Counted from the first letter of the stretch, positions 31,953 to 44,735 are shown. The stretch is 64,000 bases of DNA from Asterias rubens (GCF_902459465.1 NW_022985706.1:182571-246570); one strand, 5' to 3'. Notes: generated by a model from the sequence alone, not told the origin. A program made the numbers and translations.

Positions 31953-34900
31953 ATGAGTGGAGGCGTTTACGGAGGAGGTAAGATTAACCTTAGTCTCAAT
32001 TGTGGCCTAAAAAGAGTTCAGGTTTCACAATAATACTGGAATCTGACACACATTCGGCGTCAACGTGCGTCTATGTTCATTTGCGTTGCACCAGTATCGT
32101 GATAAATAGCAGGCTACATACACGGTCCTACTACTACTTGCCGTCAACTCGCCGACTTGCCGTCAACTCGCCGTCAACTCATTTTCGTGCCGTCAACTCA
32201 TTAAATTTACATGAAAAATCTATAAAAGGGGGCACGGAAGTGTTAAGTCTGGGCTAAACTACATATTTCTCATGGTATTCGGTACAAATTCATTCACAAA
32301 AACGACTTTGTGTTGATAAAAAAAAAGTACCAATCATTGACATCTTGGGCCAAGACTAATCATTGTGAAAAAGCAAGATTGCGGCCGACAGTTTTTTGGC
32401 TTCGAGAATTTTTTTTCACGAGAAAAAAAATCAATTTTTATTCCGAAATATGACCTAAAACTTACGCGAATGCTCTTTGAGCTGATACTTTACAGTTCTA
32501 TGCTTCTTTTGTGGATTTTAAATGTATATTGGAGGAGTTGACGGCGAGTTGACGGCGCAAGTGAGTTGACGGCGAGTTGACGGCAAGTAGTAGGACCCTA
32601 CATACATGATTTGTTTGAGTTTTTTTTTTTTTTACAACTTGTCTCTTCGCATTTAGGCCACTTCCCTAAGAAAAACGCACCCCTGGCTTTTGTTAAACTA
32701 AAGTAGGTGAAATATGCATTTAGGGTTGATTCAAAAGCTTAATATTTTTTATAAAAATGCGCTCATTTTTTTATAATAAAAATAGGCCTAGGCCTAATTC
32801 ATGTAATTGTAATTATTTATAATCAGTTTCATTTTCCACATTATTTTATTGTTTTTATCATTTTGAAATTGGAATTTGTTGTCTTGTTATTGTTTATATT
32901 CCTGATTTGTGTCAACCAAGCAGGTTTTCGATCCAAGCTTATTAATTAAAATTAAATTGTAAAAACTACAAAACTACTTTTTAAAGTTAAACTTTTAAAA
33001 GTTTTATTTGAGTTTACTGTTTTGTAGTAGGCCCCATTGGACTATTGTACCCTTTTCTTTCAAAGTTTTCAGTTCATTCATTAGTTTTTAGTCTTTCTGA
33101 CTATAGTTCACAGAAATATTGTCTGCCATTTCTATAATCTATGTCATGTATAAATTATATGATACGTCATTCCCGGTCAAGGCGGAAAAGTTTCCATATG
33201 GTGCCACCACTTTTTCATTCGATATGAAATAATATAGTATCTAATTTACCTCAATGAGATATCCCTTTTTGTAAAAATGAGTGAAAAGGTGTTGGCGCCA
33301 TATGGAAAGTTATCCGTCAAGGCAGTTGTTATCAACTCCCTAGAGACACACTGACTCGTGTCAGGTGGATTGACAGGCAAAAAATATCTCTGTGGAATGT
33401 TGAACTTGCGTGGCTAGATAGTGTACTGTAGTGAGTAGGACAAATCTTTTAAATTTAAATTAAGAATTTGGAACTAGAGTTCTTCATCTTGGTTAACTTT
33501 ATTATTTTGTTTTACAAGACTTACGTGTAAAACTGTAACGGGTGTTGATGATATTCAGCAAAAAAATAAAGAGTGTAATTTGAAATGTGTGAGTTGGTTC
33601 ATTATCAAAGGTATCAAATTTAAGATGTCTAAAACTTTACTTCTTTTGTTCAGATGAGGTGGGAGCTCTTGTGTTCGATGTTGGATCATATTCACTCAGA
33701 GCTGGCTATGCAGGAGAAGACTCTCCGAAGGTAGGCAATCGTTAGAGGTTGGACACCCCACCCCCCCCCCAAAAAAAAAAAAAACCCCAAAAAATACAGG
33801 TTTTTTAATTCCTACCTTGAAAGCTTACATGTACTTGATGGTGGTAAGCATCCTGTGAAATGATTTTGTCTGAAATGCTCGCTGTTGATTTAAAAATCAA
33901 TAGAACGATTGTATCTGGAAAAAAACAGATTTTTGCTTTTATTGCCATCAATTTCAAACGTGATCACCAAACAGATGAACCATTTGCACAACATGTAGGA
34001 CACTGGCACACGCCTATCCTGTGCGCAACTTTCCCAAAATCGCTCACAAAAGATTTGACTCCCAAATTGAGGACGCATTGTTCTGAGGTTTTTGCAAGGG
34101 CAAGGGGGATTGAAATCAACAGAGCTCTTTGCATAACGGGAAACAAAAGTTGCAAGAAAATGATGAAAGAAAAACACCATTGCTGCACAAAGTTTGTGTG
34201 TTTCAGATGCCTAATAAAAGGCTTCTGGTCTGAAGTCTTTTAATATTTGAGTGAAAAATTACCTTGTTGCCAAAAACTACCGCACTTCAGACATGTCACA
34301 GGGAGCCATTTCTCACAATGAAGTTTTCAACAGCTCTACGTTGCGCAACATCAAGTAAGTTTTCGCACTAGCAATTATTTTGAGTAATTACCAAAAGTGT
34401 CCATTGCCTTGAAACAATTTATGTTTTCTTTCACAGGCGGAGATCTCGACGCCGTTGGGTTCCTTAGACAACAAAGAAACAGAGTCCTTGGATCTTGACG
34501 GATTATCGTCGGGATCCATCAGGGATGGAAAGAAGAAATACATCGTAGACATAAACTCACTCTCAGTTCCCCTGGCTGGCGTTGAAATGGGAAACCCCCT
34601 GAAGGACGGCATGAGTAAGTAGCCACGCGAACTCCCTTTTATTATAATTGTTATTAGTTATTCGGCCATTTCATAAAGAACAACACCAATACATGTAATT
34701 GCAAATAAGATTATAGTAATAGGAAAAACAAAATAAAAAAAATAGGTTGAACAGAACTACATGAAGGCATACATGCTAAATAATGGCAACTAAAGCACTG
34801 GTCCTGACTGATGATGACTGACATAAAGGTTTGGATACAATAAGAAACATGTGAAGAATAGATGAGAGAGTAGGGTAGATTGGGGGAGGACAGGAAACAT

Positions 34901-37900
34901 GGTGGGAGAGGGAAGAGCAGGGAACTACAATTAGGGACCAATAACTCTTGTTATTTCATGTACTGGTTGATCACACAAAACATGAACACTGTCTGTCACT
35001 ATTTTGTCAGCTCTACCAACCCATTCTAATACATGTACCTTCAAACTACAACAGAACATTTGATTCATTTTGATGACATACTAATTGCCGTAATTGACGT
35101 ACTAATCTTTTCATTTTCTAGTTGATGATTGGGATATGTATGGTGCCCTCTTGGACCACACCTATAAAAGATACATCCAGTCAGATTCCGCCGAGCATCC
35201 AGTACTAATGTCAGAACCCCCAGTAAGTATGCAGCAAATCATTTATGAATAAAGTCTACTTCATAGAATAATTTAATAATAAATATTTAAAACTTAGCGC
35301 ATTTTTTACAATAACCGTATCGATGTGCTTTATAGTGCCCTGGGCCCAATTTCATAGCGCTGCTTTACGGTAGGCAAGTTTACGTGCTTACTGTAGCAGA
35401 AATATTTGCTAAGGTGCAAGCTTATTTCACAGGTTAGCAGAAAAATTAGGTGGCGATATTGCATGTTCACCATGGATTTGCATTGTGTCGTCATTTGTTT
35501 TCGTGCAGTGAGCACTAGAAGGTTAGCACGCCTTAACGTGTGCTTGCGGTTAGCAGCGCTATGAAATGTAAATCGCACAGTAAGCACAAATTCGACCGCT
35601 AAGCAGCACTATGAAATTAGGCCCTGGTCTTTGGGCCAATAACTTTCCTTTAATATTTCTCACCTCCCTAGGGAGTATACAGCCCTGAGCCGCCTTGGCG
35701 CTCCAAAGGTTTTTCATACACAATATCAACCGCTACCCTCGCAGATACCCATTTATACCACTGGGCGAAGAGAAGCAATTATAGTAAAGCATTTCCTCAA
35801 AGACACAAGTGTCATGACCAGGATTCAAACCCACATACTGATGACTTAACCACCAGAACTTGAATTTGATGCTCTAAACCACTCAGCCATAAAACCCTAA
35901 AAAATTGGGAGTAAGGGAATAACGAAGTGCTGATGAGGTCTGAGTAATAGTTGTTTTCTTTTTGTTTTGTTTGCAGTGGAACACAAGACACAAGAGAGAG
36001 AAACTGACTGAAGTCATGTTTGAGAAATACAGCATTCCAGCTTTCTTCCTGTGCAAGAATGCTGTTCTTACTGCGTATCCTTTAAAATTCCACTAATTCG
36101 TGAATTGTGATTCTTTTGGATAATACCTTAAAGGAACATTACAGAATTGGTAAGAAACAAAAATCGTGAAGATCACAGATTTTTCATAAAACTTACACGG
36201 TCTAATGATGATGTTAATTGAAAACATCCCTTGAAATATTTCTGTCTGTAATGTCATATTTGATGAGAAATAAATAATCTAACTTCACGTTTGGAGTTTA
36301 TCGCTCAGTGAGCGTTTTGTTCACTTTTATTTTGGCAAAACTTGTGATCGGTTTTTCACTATTCTCTCGTGACCCAGATGGCCGATCGATCTTGAACGTC
36401 TACAGGTTTTGTATGGTGGATTACATAAAGTGCTTACACTGCCAGCAACTGTTTTGTTAACATAAACCAATTCTGTAATGTTCCTTTAAACGCACTTTTA
36501 GTAATTACTCAAATTAATTATTAGCATATAAACTTACTTGGTATTGAGCAATGGAGAGCTGTTGATAGTATAAAACTATACGAGAAACCGCTCCCTCTGA
36601 GGTAACGTAGTTTTTGACAATATTATTACCAAACCTTAACTGTAACGCATCAGTTTTGCCAACATACGTTCCACAGGGTTGGTCATAGACAGCGGAGCAA
36701 CACACACTACAGCTACCCCAGTACATGAAGGTTATGTTCTACAACAAGGTAGGTGTGGCATTTGTGGTCAAACGGGCCCCTTCCCTCAAACCAATCAACA
36801 GAGACGCGCTATATTTTTTTTGTATTTCCACGAGCGCGCGTGTGATAACGTATTTATCTTCAAGCAAACTTGGCGCGTGACATAGAACACACAAGACGCA
36901 GGTACAGTAGTGATAATAGATTTACATCACCATTCACTTCCAAATCGGCCCCTTCCCTCAAACCAATCAACCCCCCAAGTAGACACTGTATTCAACTGAA
37001 ATTTTCACATGTGACTTTTCTTGTATTTTTTTCTTTCTCTAAATCAGTATTACGCTTACAAATCTATGACCCCACCTTTACTTACAGTTGTTTTGTGTTC
37101 CTTTGTTTCACAGGTATTGTTAAGAGTCCACTAGCTGGAGACTTTGTCACCATGCAGTGTAAAGAGCTTTTTGACGAGATGAAAATAGACGTGGTTCCCC
37201 CATACCTTATAGCTTCCAAGGCAAGTCGTCAGGCTAGTTAGTTCAGTGTTGAAAAGCACTCTTAATCTTATATCGTTTTCGACTAGCTTGCTGACGAGAT
37301 GAAAATAGACGTGGTTCCCCCATACCTTATAGCTTCCAAGGCAAGTCGTCAGGCTAGTTAGTTCAGTGTTGAAAAGCACTCTTAATCTTATATCGTTTTC
37401 GACTAGCTTGCTGACGAGATGAAAATAGACGTGGTTCCCCCATACCTTATAGCTTCCAAGGCAAGTCGTCAGGCTAGTTAGTTCAGTGTTGAAAAGCACT
37501 CTTAATCTTATATCGTTTTCGACTAGCTTGCTGACGAGATGAAAATAGACGTGGTTCCCCCATACCTTATAGCTTCCAAGGCAAGTCGTCAGGCTAGTTA
37601 GTTCAGTGTTGAAAAGCACTCTTAATCTTATATCGTTTTCGACTAGCTTGCTGACGAGATGAAAATAGACGTGGTTCCCCCATACCTTATAGCTTCCAAG
37701 GCAAGTCGTCAGGCTAGCTAGTTCAGTGTTGAAAAGCACTCTTAATCTTATATCGTTTTCGACTAGCTTGCTCTAGTCATTGTCTAGTTATTGATTGTCA
37801 AGAAATCACCCCCCAAGATTGAAGTTTTCAAAGATCCACTATTGACCCAATTCACCTGACGTCATCATCAGAGTAATCTTGCATATGTGCCATTTTGGTG

Positions 37901-40900
37901 GTCAATGTAAACGTGTGTTATTCAGAGAAGTGCGCATTTTAGGCGACGCAGCGTTTACTCGTAAACCTATTGACCACCAACATGGTGAGCCTGGCATTAG
38001 TCGCCACGTGTGACGGTGGTGCAACGGGTCAATTAAAGCTATTGTAGTAGTTCCGTCCAGGGAGCAGGGTTCTCCACACGATGATAGTACAGGCTTGTTT
38101 AGCGACAAAATTTAACCCGAGGTAGTAGTTAAAAAGCAGGACAGTTATTTTCAGAACTGAGAAGCCTGCTCTGCGGTAGTAGAGTAAAGCAAGACATCAG
38201 GGCCCAATTTCATGGCTCTGCTTACCGTAAGCACAGAATCGACGCTTACGGAAGCAGGCAATTTTGTGCTTACGGCAAGCATTTTTCATGGGTTAGCGGC
38301 GAATTGTGGCTTCTGCGCGTGCGTACTCAACGTTACTGGGCATTCTACGCCTACAAGGCTAGCGCAGAAATTCGGCGCATGCACGTAAGCGGGGAATCGT
38401 GATTGTAAGTGCGGAATTCGGCGGTAAGCAGAGCCATGAAATTGGGTTCTGTTCTCTAAAGAACCTGGCAAGTAGATCAACACATGGTGTAACTGCAAAC
38501 CAAATATATATCGTACCCTAACCCTGTTCTATATTTGGCGTTCACAGGAGTCGGTCAAGGAAGGCGCACCTGCCAACTTCAAGAGGAAAGAAGTACCCCA
38601 GGTTACGAAGTCATGGCATAACTACAAGGTCAAACAGTTAATGCAAGACTTTCAGGTCACGACGCTTCAAGTTGCTGATACACCGTATGAGCCAGAGTAA
38701 GTTTTTCCTTTTCTCTTGAGGTTCCTGGCCGAGCAGTTTAAGAGCACCAGACTAAAGCGCTAGATATATAAAATGATTGATAGTCTTTATCTGTCAAGAG
38801 ATCCCGTAATTAATTACTTGTTTCATATCCAGTTTTATTTATTTATTTATTGAAAAAAAATATATATTTTTGTTTATAATTTTTTATCTACCGTCTTGTA
38901 AGTGATCATTATTATGATCTTATTTCTCCGGCGTTTTTCCAAAGACCAAATATCATAGTTGTGACTTTGTTTTGTCTCCTTTAGTTAATTCCTGCAAGTG
39001 TATAACTTTGTCCGCTTGTTGTCTGTTTGGTCCTTTTGCCTTCACTTGTCTATAGGCCTCCCATATTATAAGCTGTGCTTTGGGCATTAACCTTTATTTT
39101 GCTCCCCATGTGAATTTTATTATTTTCTTTCAGTTTTTGTCATTAATCTTTGTATTTCTTGTATTTGTGTTTATTACTGTACAGTGTGCATTTACTTGTA
39201 TGTAATGTATTAATTGTTTTTGTGTTATGGAAATAAATTATATTTGAACTGAATTGAATTGAACATTTCCCTCTACATGTATTTATTGGTTTTGTGTGAT
39301 AGAAATAAATCATATTTGAATGAATTGAACTGAATTGAATTGCATTTTTGGTCTTTATTTAGTGATTTATGGTTGTCTCTTCTTCCACACTCTCTTCAGC
39401 GCTGCCGATCAGCTTCCTTCTGTCCTGTACGATTTCCCCAACGGCTACCATCAAGAATTTGCCGAGGAACGAGTCCGTATTCCAGAGGGACTGTTCGACC
39501 CCTCACATGTTAAGGTCTGTACCCGCTTAAATATTACTCGAGAAATTGCTTGAAACCATCCTTGAATCTATGGTGGTGTGCAATATGAATGCCTATTATT
39601 TTTATTATTATTTATTGATTGTGAATTTTTGAATACAGTATGCTCTTTTGCTTTTTAACTTGTTCTCTGCATTTTGTTGTATTTGTTGTAAATGCACGGC
39701 ACGGTAGAGCGTAATCATACAGGTGCTTTGCAATATTTGAGTGTTCACTATTGTTGTTAATGTCAGGCATGTCAGACTTCCTCTTTTTAGCTGATTTCAT
39801 CTTTTGGGGTTTTGATTTTCCTCTTATTACTTTACTTTCTGTGTACAAAAGTATAGGAATATAATCTTGTCCTCTTTTTTTTCTTGCCCGGTTTTATCTT
39901 TTCCTCTTTTTTCATGGATAGTTACTCACATGCCTGTAATGTAAAGGCTCTTTTATCTTTCATTTTGATAGGCGACTTGAATCTGTCTATTTTCACTCGT
40001 TGAATTGTCATTATTTATTTTTATGTGATATTGCAAATGATCTTTTATTTTTCATTTTGATGTGCGACTTGAATCTGTCTATTTTCACTCGTTGAATTGT
40101 CATTATTTATTATTATGTGAATTTGCAAATGATCTTTTATTTTTCATTTTGATGTGCAACTTGAATCTGTCTATTTTCACTCGTTGAATTGTCATTATTT
40201 ATTTGTATGTGATATTGCAAATGCTCTTTTATTTTTCATTTTGATGTGCGACTTGAATCTGTCTATTTTCACTCGTTGAATTGTCATTATTTATTATTAT
40301 GTGAATTTGCAAATGATCTTTTATTTTTCATTTTGATGTGCAACTTGAATCTGTCTATTTTCACTCGTTGAATTGTCATTATTTATTTTTATGTGATCTG
40401 CAAATTATCTTTGATTTTTCATTTTGATATGCGACTTGTATCTGTCTATTTTCACCTATTGAATTGTCATTATTTATTTGTATGTGAATTTGCAAATGCT
40501 GATGTTGACTCTGTTGACTTTTGTTATGTACACACAAGGAGCTTCCTTTTGCTGTATTTCCATTTATAATTGGTTTTGTATATGCTATCACTTTTGATAG
40601 TTTGTGTATTTAATTGTATCCTTTCAAATATTTGTGTATGTCTATATATTGTTTTGTAACCGTGATAACTTAAATGTTTAATTTTTAATCCACTGCATCT
40701 AGATGTTGCTTGATTTTTTGGTAGAATTTATTGGTGTTCTTTTTCAAATATTCTTTAATATCTATGTATGGTATGGTTCTGTTACTGTAATTACTTGGAT
40801 GTTAATCCAGTGCATCTAGCTTAATTTTTAGATAGAATTTTGAAGCAGGAATATAGAAGGGTGGTCAGGTTGGCGTTGTGGTTATCTTTCTCTGCTGCCT

Positions 40901-43900
40901 TCCAGCTAGGGACGCCAGGGCACAATCTCATGGCTCTGCTTACCGCTGAATTCTGTGCTTACGATCACGATTCCCCGCTTACTCCAAAAACCAAATTTCT
41001 GCGCTAGCCTTGCAAGCGTAGAATGCCTAGTAATGCGGAGTACGCACGAGCATAAGCCAAAATTCGCCGTTAACCCGTGAAATATGGTTGCGGTAAGCAC
41101 AGAATTCCCTGCTTCCCTAAGCGCCGATTCTGTGCTTACGTTTAGCAGAGCCATGAAATTGGGCCCTGGTTCGAATCATGACTGTGTAGTTTTCCTGCAA
41201 CTGATTCTCTTAGTTGGGGTCTCAAACTTTGTTCAAATGTTAAGGGTAGCAAAAGGGTTATTTATGTTAATGGTTAAAGTGTAGTCTTAAACTTGACTTA
41301 TGTCAATGGTTCTTTTCCTGAGATTATCTTTGTTTGTAATCCGCTGTATCTAACTTGATTTTTAGATGGAATTCGGAAGTGGGTATTTAAAAGGGGGTGT
41401 TCAGCTAGGCATAGTGGTATCTTTTTTGGCCTTCCTCCTCTAGGACAACCTCTATTAAAGGCAGTGGACACTATTGGTAATTACTCAAAATAATTATTAG
41501 CAGAAAACCCTTCATGGTAACGAGTAACGGGGAGAGGTTGATAGTATAAACATTGTGAGAAACGGCTCCCTCTGAAGTAATGTAGTTTTCGAGAAAGAGG
41601 TAGTTTTCCACGAATTTGATTTCGAGACCTCAGATTTAGAACTTGAGGTCTCGAAATCAACCATCTAAACGCACACAACTTCGTGTGACAAGGGTGTTTT
41701 TTTTTCTTTCATTAATATCTCGCAAGTTCGATGAGAGATTGAGCTCAAATTTTCACAGGTTTGTTATTTTATGCATATGTTGAGATACACCAACTGTGAA
41801 GGCTAGTCTTTGACAATTACCAATAGTGTCCACTGCTTTTAAGTCCCTACACAGCTTCAGTCCTAAAATATCTTACAATCTTTGTCGGCCATGCATTCGT
41901 TGTGTGCTTCTTCCATGACTCACAGCATAATGGCTAGGATAGTTATAAATGCAAATGGATTCTAATTGTTTAATAACATCGGTTACTACTCTTGTTTCTC
42001 CAGGGCTTTGAGGGCAATACCATGCTTGGTGTGGGCCATGTCGCTAGCACTAGCATTGGACTTTTAGATGCTGACATCAGAGCTGTAAGTACTTCACCTT
42101 TTCAGTCTCTAGTTAAGCCTTGTGACTAGAGCGAGTAGTGTCAAAGTCGCGACTATTGATTGCTTAGTCCAGCCGCAACTATCGTTTTTTCAACTACTTG
42201 GTTGATCGTGCCTCCACGACTACTACAAAAATTGATTCGGAAATATTATTCTGATTATTTTCTGTTTGATGTTTTGAATGCTTACAGGCAATGTACAGCA
42301 ATGTGATCGTCACTGGAGGAAATACCTTGTTGAATGGATTCATCGATCGACTCCAGAGAGAACTTCAAAATAAAACACCCCAGGTAAAAAAAATAAAAGC
42401 TAGTTGCTAAATCCTTATCCTAAATAGACCTTACCACGGGGCAGCCATCTTGAATTTCTCCCATTGATATCAATGTTTCCAAACCGAGGCTGGAAGAACT
42501 AAATAGTCTGGTTCCTACTTGCAAAATGGTTATTAGGATCCATTATTGTTATTCGATACGTGGAGCATGACCAAGATGGAGGTTAGCTTTGCGGTGTCTC
42601 TCCTTGCCTTCTCATTCCTCTCCTTGAGAAATTACTTCTTTCTCAAAAAACTACGTTACTTCAGAGGGAAACATTTCTCACATTGTGTTATACTATTAAC
42701 AGCTCTCCGTTGCTTATGAAGAAACTATAAATAAATGGTAACCTTGTGGGATCCACCATGTGTAAATCTCTTTTGAGGGAGTGTTGGCTCTGAAAAGAGC
42801 CGGTTTTGTCTGGACGTTTCAAACAGTATACTCTGCTCGTCTTCAGGAAGACGAGAGAGTATACTGTTCGAAACAACCAGAGTATTCTGTTCGAAATGTC
42901 AAGACCAAACCTGCTCTTCTCTGAGCCAACACTCACTCAAAAGAGATTTACACGTGGTTGTACCCGCAAGTTTACTATTTATTTATAGTTTCTTCCTATT
43001 TCTCCACACCATGCAAAGCTTCAAACAATACTTCTCCATTGTTTGTTAATACCAAGTTAGTTTTAATGCCAACACTTATTTTGAGTAATTACCAGTAGTG
43101 TGTACCAAGCCTACATCTGTATGCATGGACTGTAAAAGGGGTAACCCTGTTTCAGCCCTAGGAGTAGGTGGCAATTGTAGGCCACACCTTGAAGTGGCCT
43201 TCAGGCCTTGTGTGTCTGGCGACTTTCCTTTAAAAAAAAAGTGTCGAGTGCCTTAAACCAATATGTCACAGGTTCAGCATTCAGGTTCTGCTTCAGCATA
43301 TTTTTTCTTTGCTTAACCCATTATTTGCTTTCTTGCTTTTTGAATAGAACATGCGTCTGAAGATCATTGCCCCCTCCGGAACCACAGAGAGACGGTTCAG
43401 CTCCTGGATAGGAGGATCCATCCTGGCTTCTCTAGTAAGTTCAAGGGTCAAAGTTCAAGGGTCAAAGTTCAAGGGATATAGAATATTAATTTTGGTTTTT
43501 ATTCATTTACAGCGATGTGTGTTAGCAATCAGTACTTTCTCGAGCTCTGTAAACAAAATCGCAGGCATATTACTTGTGGGTTCGAATCCCACCGGAGTTA
43601 CATACCTGTGATTTTTTTCACAGAGATCAAATGAAATATAAATTGGTAAACAAGAAATATTGATATTACTCTTAGCGTTAGCTTGTTATCTGTGGTTTTC
43701 TGTTTTCTTAACAACTCACTGGCTATTACAGTTTGTTTTTTTAAGAGTGTCAATTCTTTTGGTTTTTACTTATATGTATTTTTAAACTTGTAATGTTGTA
43801 TCCTTGTTTATGCTTGAGCAATTCTGCTTTCGGTCGCTGTGTTTTAATATTTTTATTTTTTACTTTTATGCAAGTCACCAGACACACAAGTCTTGAAGCC

Positions 43901-44064
43901 CACTGCATAATAAACCAGAAATAATAATTATGTCGAGTCAATCTGTAAATATCTTTACTTAGCTGATTTTTTTCTTTTTGCAGGGAACTTTCCAACAGAT
44001 GTGGATCTCGAGACAAGAATACGAAGAAGCGGGAAAGAGTTGTGTAGAGCGGAAATGTCCTTGA
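31953..44064 (+). CDS. ACTL6A: Actin-like protein 6 (BAF53/ACTL6A-type) chromatin-remodelling subunit
   Basis: Thirteen exons: 31953-31977, 33654-33730, 34437-34614, 35122-35222, 35977-36074, 36654-36748, 37114-37220, 38548-38696, 39400-39514, 42004-42084, 42288-42383, 43348-43434, 43984-44064. The total is 430 codons (429 aa), the same length as human ACTL6A. The start [17 protein letters not shown] and the end VERKCP are family-diagnostic. The actin fold is visible through the phosphate loops [15 protein letters not shown] and DSGATHTT, and [19 protein letters not shown] near the C-terminus. Family members are nuclear subunits of SWI/SNF (BAF), INO80 and TIP60/NuA4 complexes. A single ACTL6 gene is usual in invertebrates, so it may equal the ancestor of vertebrate ACTL6A and ACTL6B. 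Unusual points: a U12-type intron after exon 5, a GC donor after exon 7, and tandem copies of the exon 7 end. Confidence 0.97.
32127..32596. mobile_element. Fold-back element with short internal repeats
   Basis: Left end GGTCCTACTACTACTTGCCG, right end inverted GGCAAGTAGTAGGACC. Both arms repeat GCCGTCAACTC (or its complement GAGTTGACGGC) several times. In intron 1 of the ACTL6A-like gene. Confidence 0.75.
33183..33316. mobile_element. GGCGCCACCAC MITE in ACTL6A-like intron 1
   Basis: A 134-bp copy matching 18176-18309 with a few changes at the ends (CATATGGTGCCACCAC at left). Confidence 0.85.
35341..35625. mobile_element. Fold-back element, GGGCCCAATTTCATAG family
   Basis: Left GGGCCCAATTTCATAGCGCT, right AGCACTATGAAATTAGGCCC, in ACTL6A-like intron 4, close to the copy nested in the SINE at 24040. 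Confidence 0.8.
36075..36653 (+). other. U12-type (minor spliceosome) intron 5 of the ACTL6A-like gene
   Basis: The donor is GTATCCTTT, a perfect match to the U12 consensus. AACCTTAACT at 36632-36641 fits the U12 branch-site consensus, with the branch A at 36639, 14 nt before the acceptor AG at 36652-36653. There is no major-class polypyrimidine tract. The phase-2 join gives [10 protein letters not shown], as expected for this family. Most of the intron is two MITE insertions (36128-36489 and about 36490-36620). Confidence 0.9.
36128..36489. mobile_element. TTAA-flanked MITE inside the U12 intron
   Basis: TTAA at both ends, then inverted termini AAGGAACATTACAGAATTGG at left and its complement at right. 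About 360 bp, no coding capacity. TTAA target duplication is typical of piggyBac-type elements. It is followed directly by a fragment of the common GGCAGTGGACAC family (36490-36620). Confidence 0.85.
37167..37772 (+). repeat. 120-bp array: five copies of ACTL6A-like exon 7 end plus GC splice donor
   Basis: Five 120-bp units, nearly identical (a single T/C difference seen in the last). Copy 1 is the real end of exon 7, and copies 2-5 lie in the intron. Each has the last coding bases ([16 protein letters not shown]), then GCAAGT at 37221, 37341, 37461, 37581 and 37701. Between units is a pyrimidine-rich run ending TTTTCGACTAG|, so copies 2-5 each form a 54-nt, AG-to-GC bounded, phase-0 open cassette (37287-37340, 37407-37460, 37527-37580, 37647-37700). 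Confidence 0.95.
37221..38547 (+). other. GC-AG intron 7 of the ACTL6A-like gene
   Basis: Exon 7 must end at AAG (IASK), with the following exon starting ESVKEG, as in the family. The bases after AAG are GCAAGT, the standard context of the rare GC donor class, and the acceptor is TTCACAG. No GT donor nearby keeps the frame. Confidence 0.9.
38201..38449. mobile_element. Fold-back element, GGGCCCAATTTCATGG subfamily
   Basis: Left GGGCCCAATTTCATGGCTCT, right AGAGCCATGAAATTGGGTTC. A related copy is at 40917-41167 in intron 9. Confidence 0.8.
39957..40495 (+). repeat. Approx. 90-bp tandem repeat in ACTL6A-like intron 9
   Basis: About six units built on CTTGAATCTGTCTATTTTCA followed by CTCGTTGAATTGTCATTATTTAT (given in parts), with period near 90 bp and moderate divergence. 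It lies in AT-rich intron sequence. No coding or splice signals were recognised in it. Confidence 0.8.
40917..41167. mobile_element. Fold-back element, GGGCCCAATTTCATGG subfamily
   Basis: Left GGGCACAATCTCATGGCTCT, right GAGCCATGAAATTGGGCCCT. The arms pair through GGTAAGCACAGAATTC-like text. Confidence 0.75.
41455..41843. mobile_element. TTAA MITE, GGCAGTGGACAC family
   Basis: Full copy with TTAA ends, hairpin and CAACTTCGTGTGACAAGGGT box, in ACTL6A-like intron 9. Very close in sequence to the copies at 2994 and 49209. Confidence 0.88.
43460..43660 (+). mobile_element. tRNA-derived SINE copy in ACTL6A-like intron 12
   Basis: It begins ATTAATTTTGGTTTTTATTC, has B box GGGTTCGAATCCCACCGGAG, and ends in the family body with TTTTTTTCACAGAG. 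Confidence 0.65.
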
Positions 44065-44246
44065 AGTATCGTCAATGTTTTTGTGTTTTTTTACAAAATA
44101 ACCTCAAGGATTGTCAGTCACAAATCTGTCTTGAACGGATACCCTAAAGGGATGAAAACATTCACATGTCAAGAAATAGTTTGAGTGCTTTTACTCTTGG
44201 GCATGTGTCATTTTTGTGTAATAATGAAGTAAATTTGTGCACTCGA

Positions 44247-44252
44247 AATAAA
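44247..44252 (+). terminator. Putative polyadenylation signal of the ACTL6A-like gene
   Basis: AATAAA lies 183 bp downstream of the TGA at 44062-44064. It is the first canonical hexamer in the 3' flank. Confidence 0.5.
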
Positions 44253-44735
44253 TTATTTTGTGCGTTCAAAATTGTATTGTGCACTTGAAATTCGTGCAGA
44301 CGAAATATTATATTTAGAGGGCAGGAAATGATTTAAGGAGCCTAAAAATGTTTTAAAGCGCATAAATAATTTATTTTTGAGTACACAACATGATTATGTG
44401 GGTAAACAATGGGAGCGTCCAACAATTCATTGTGAGTGTACAAAATTATTTGGGATGCCTGAAATCAAAAACTCAAATTGTTTCCTCTGCTCATGAAATT
44501 GTTTTCATGAAGTACTAAGTCCTTTCATGGAAAGATTGTTGTTGTTTTTGTTTGAATTGTCAAGTTCTCTCTCATGTTACATGTAAGACCACATTTTTGT
44601 TTAAAATAATTTACAGATTGTCGTGCGACGTGCGTAACGACGTAATAAGCATTTCTTGTACAAACTGTTTCGAGGCGCTGGAGTTTTTTTGACTCCTCAA
44701 ACAGGTTTAAGTCAATGTAGGAAGTTTATAATTCA

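Noticed and set aside
37131..37739. 202-codon ORF on the minus strand with a repeated 40-residue motif
   Set aside because: It is the complement of the 120-bp exon 7 array. Its repeats follow from the DNA period being a multiple of three, and the plus strand carries the real exon.
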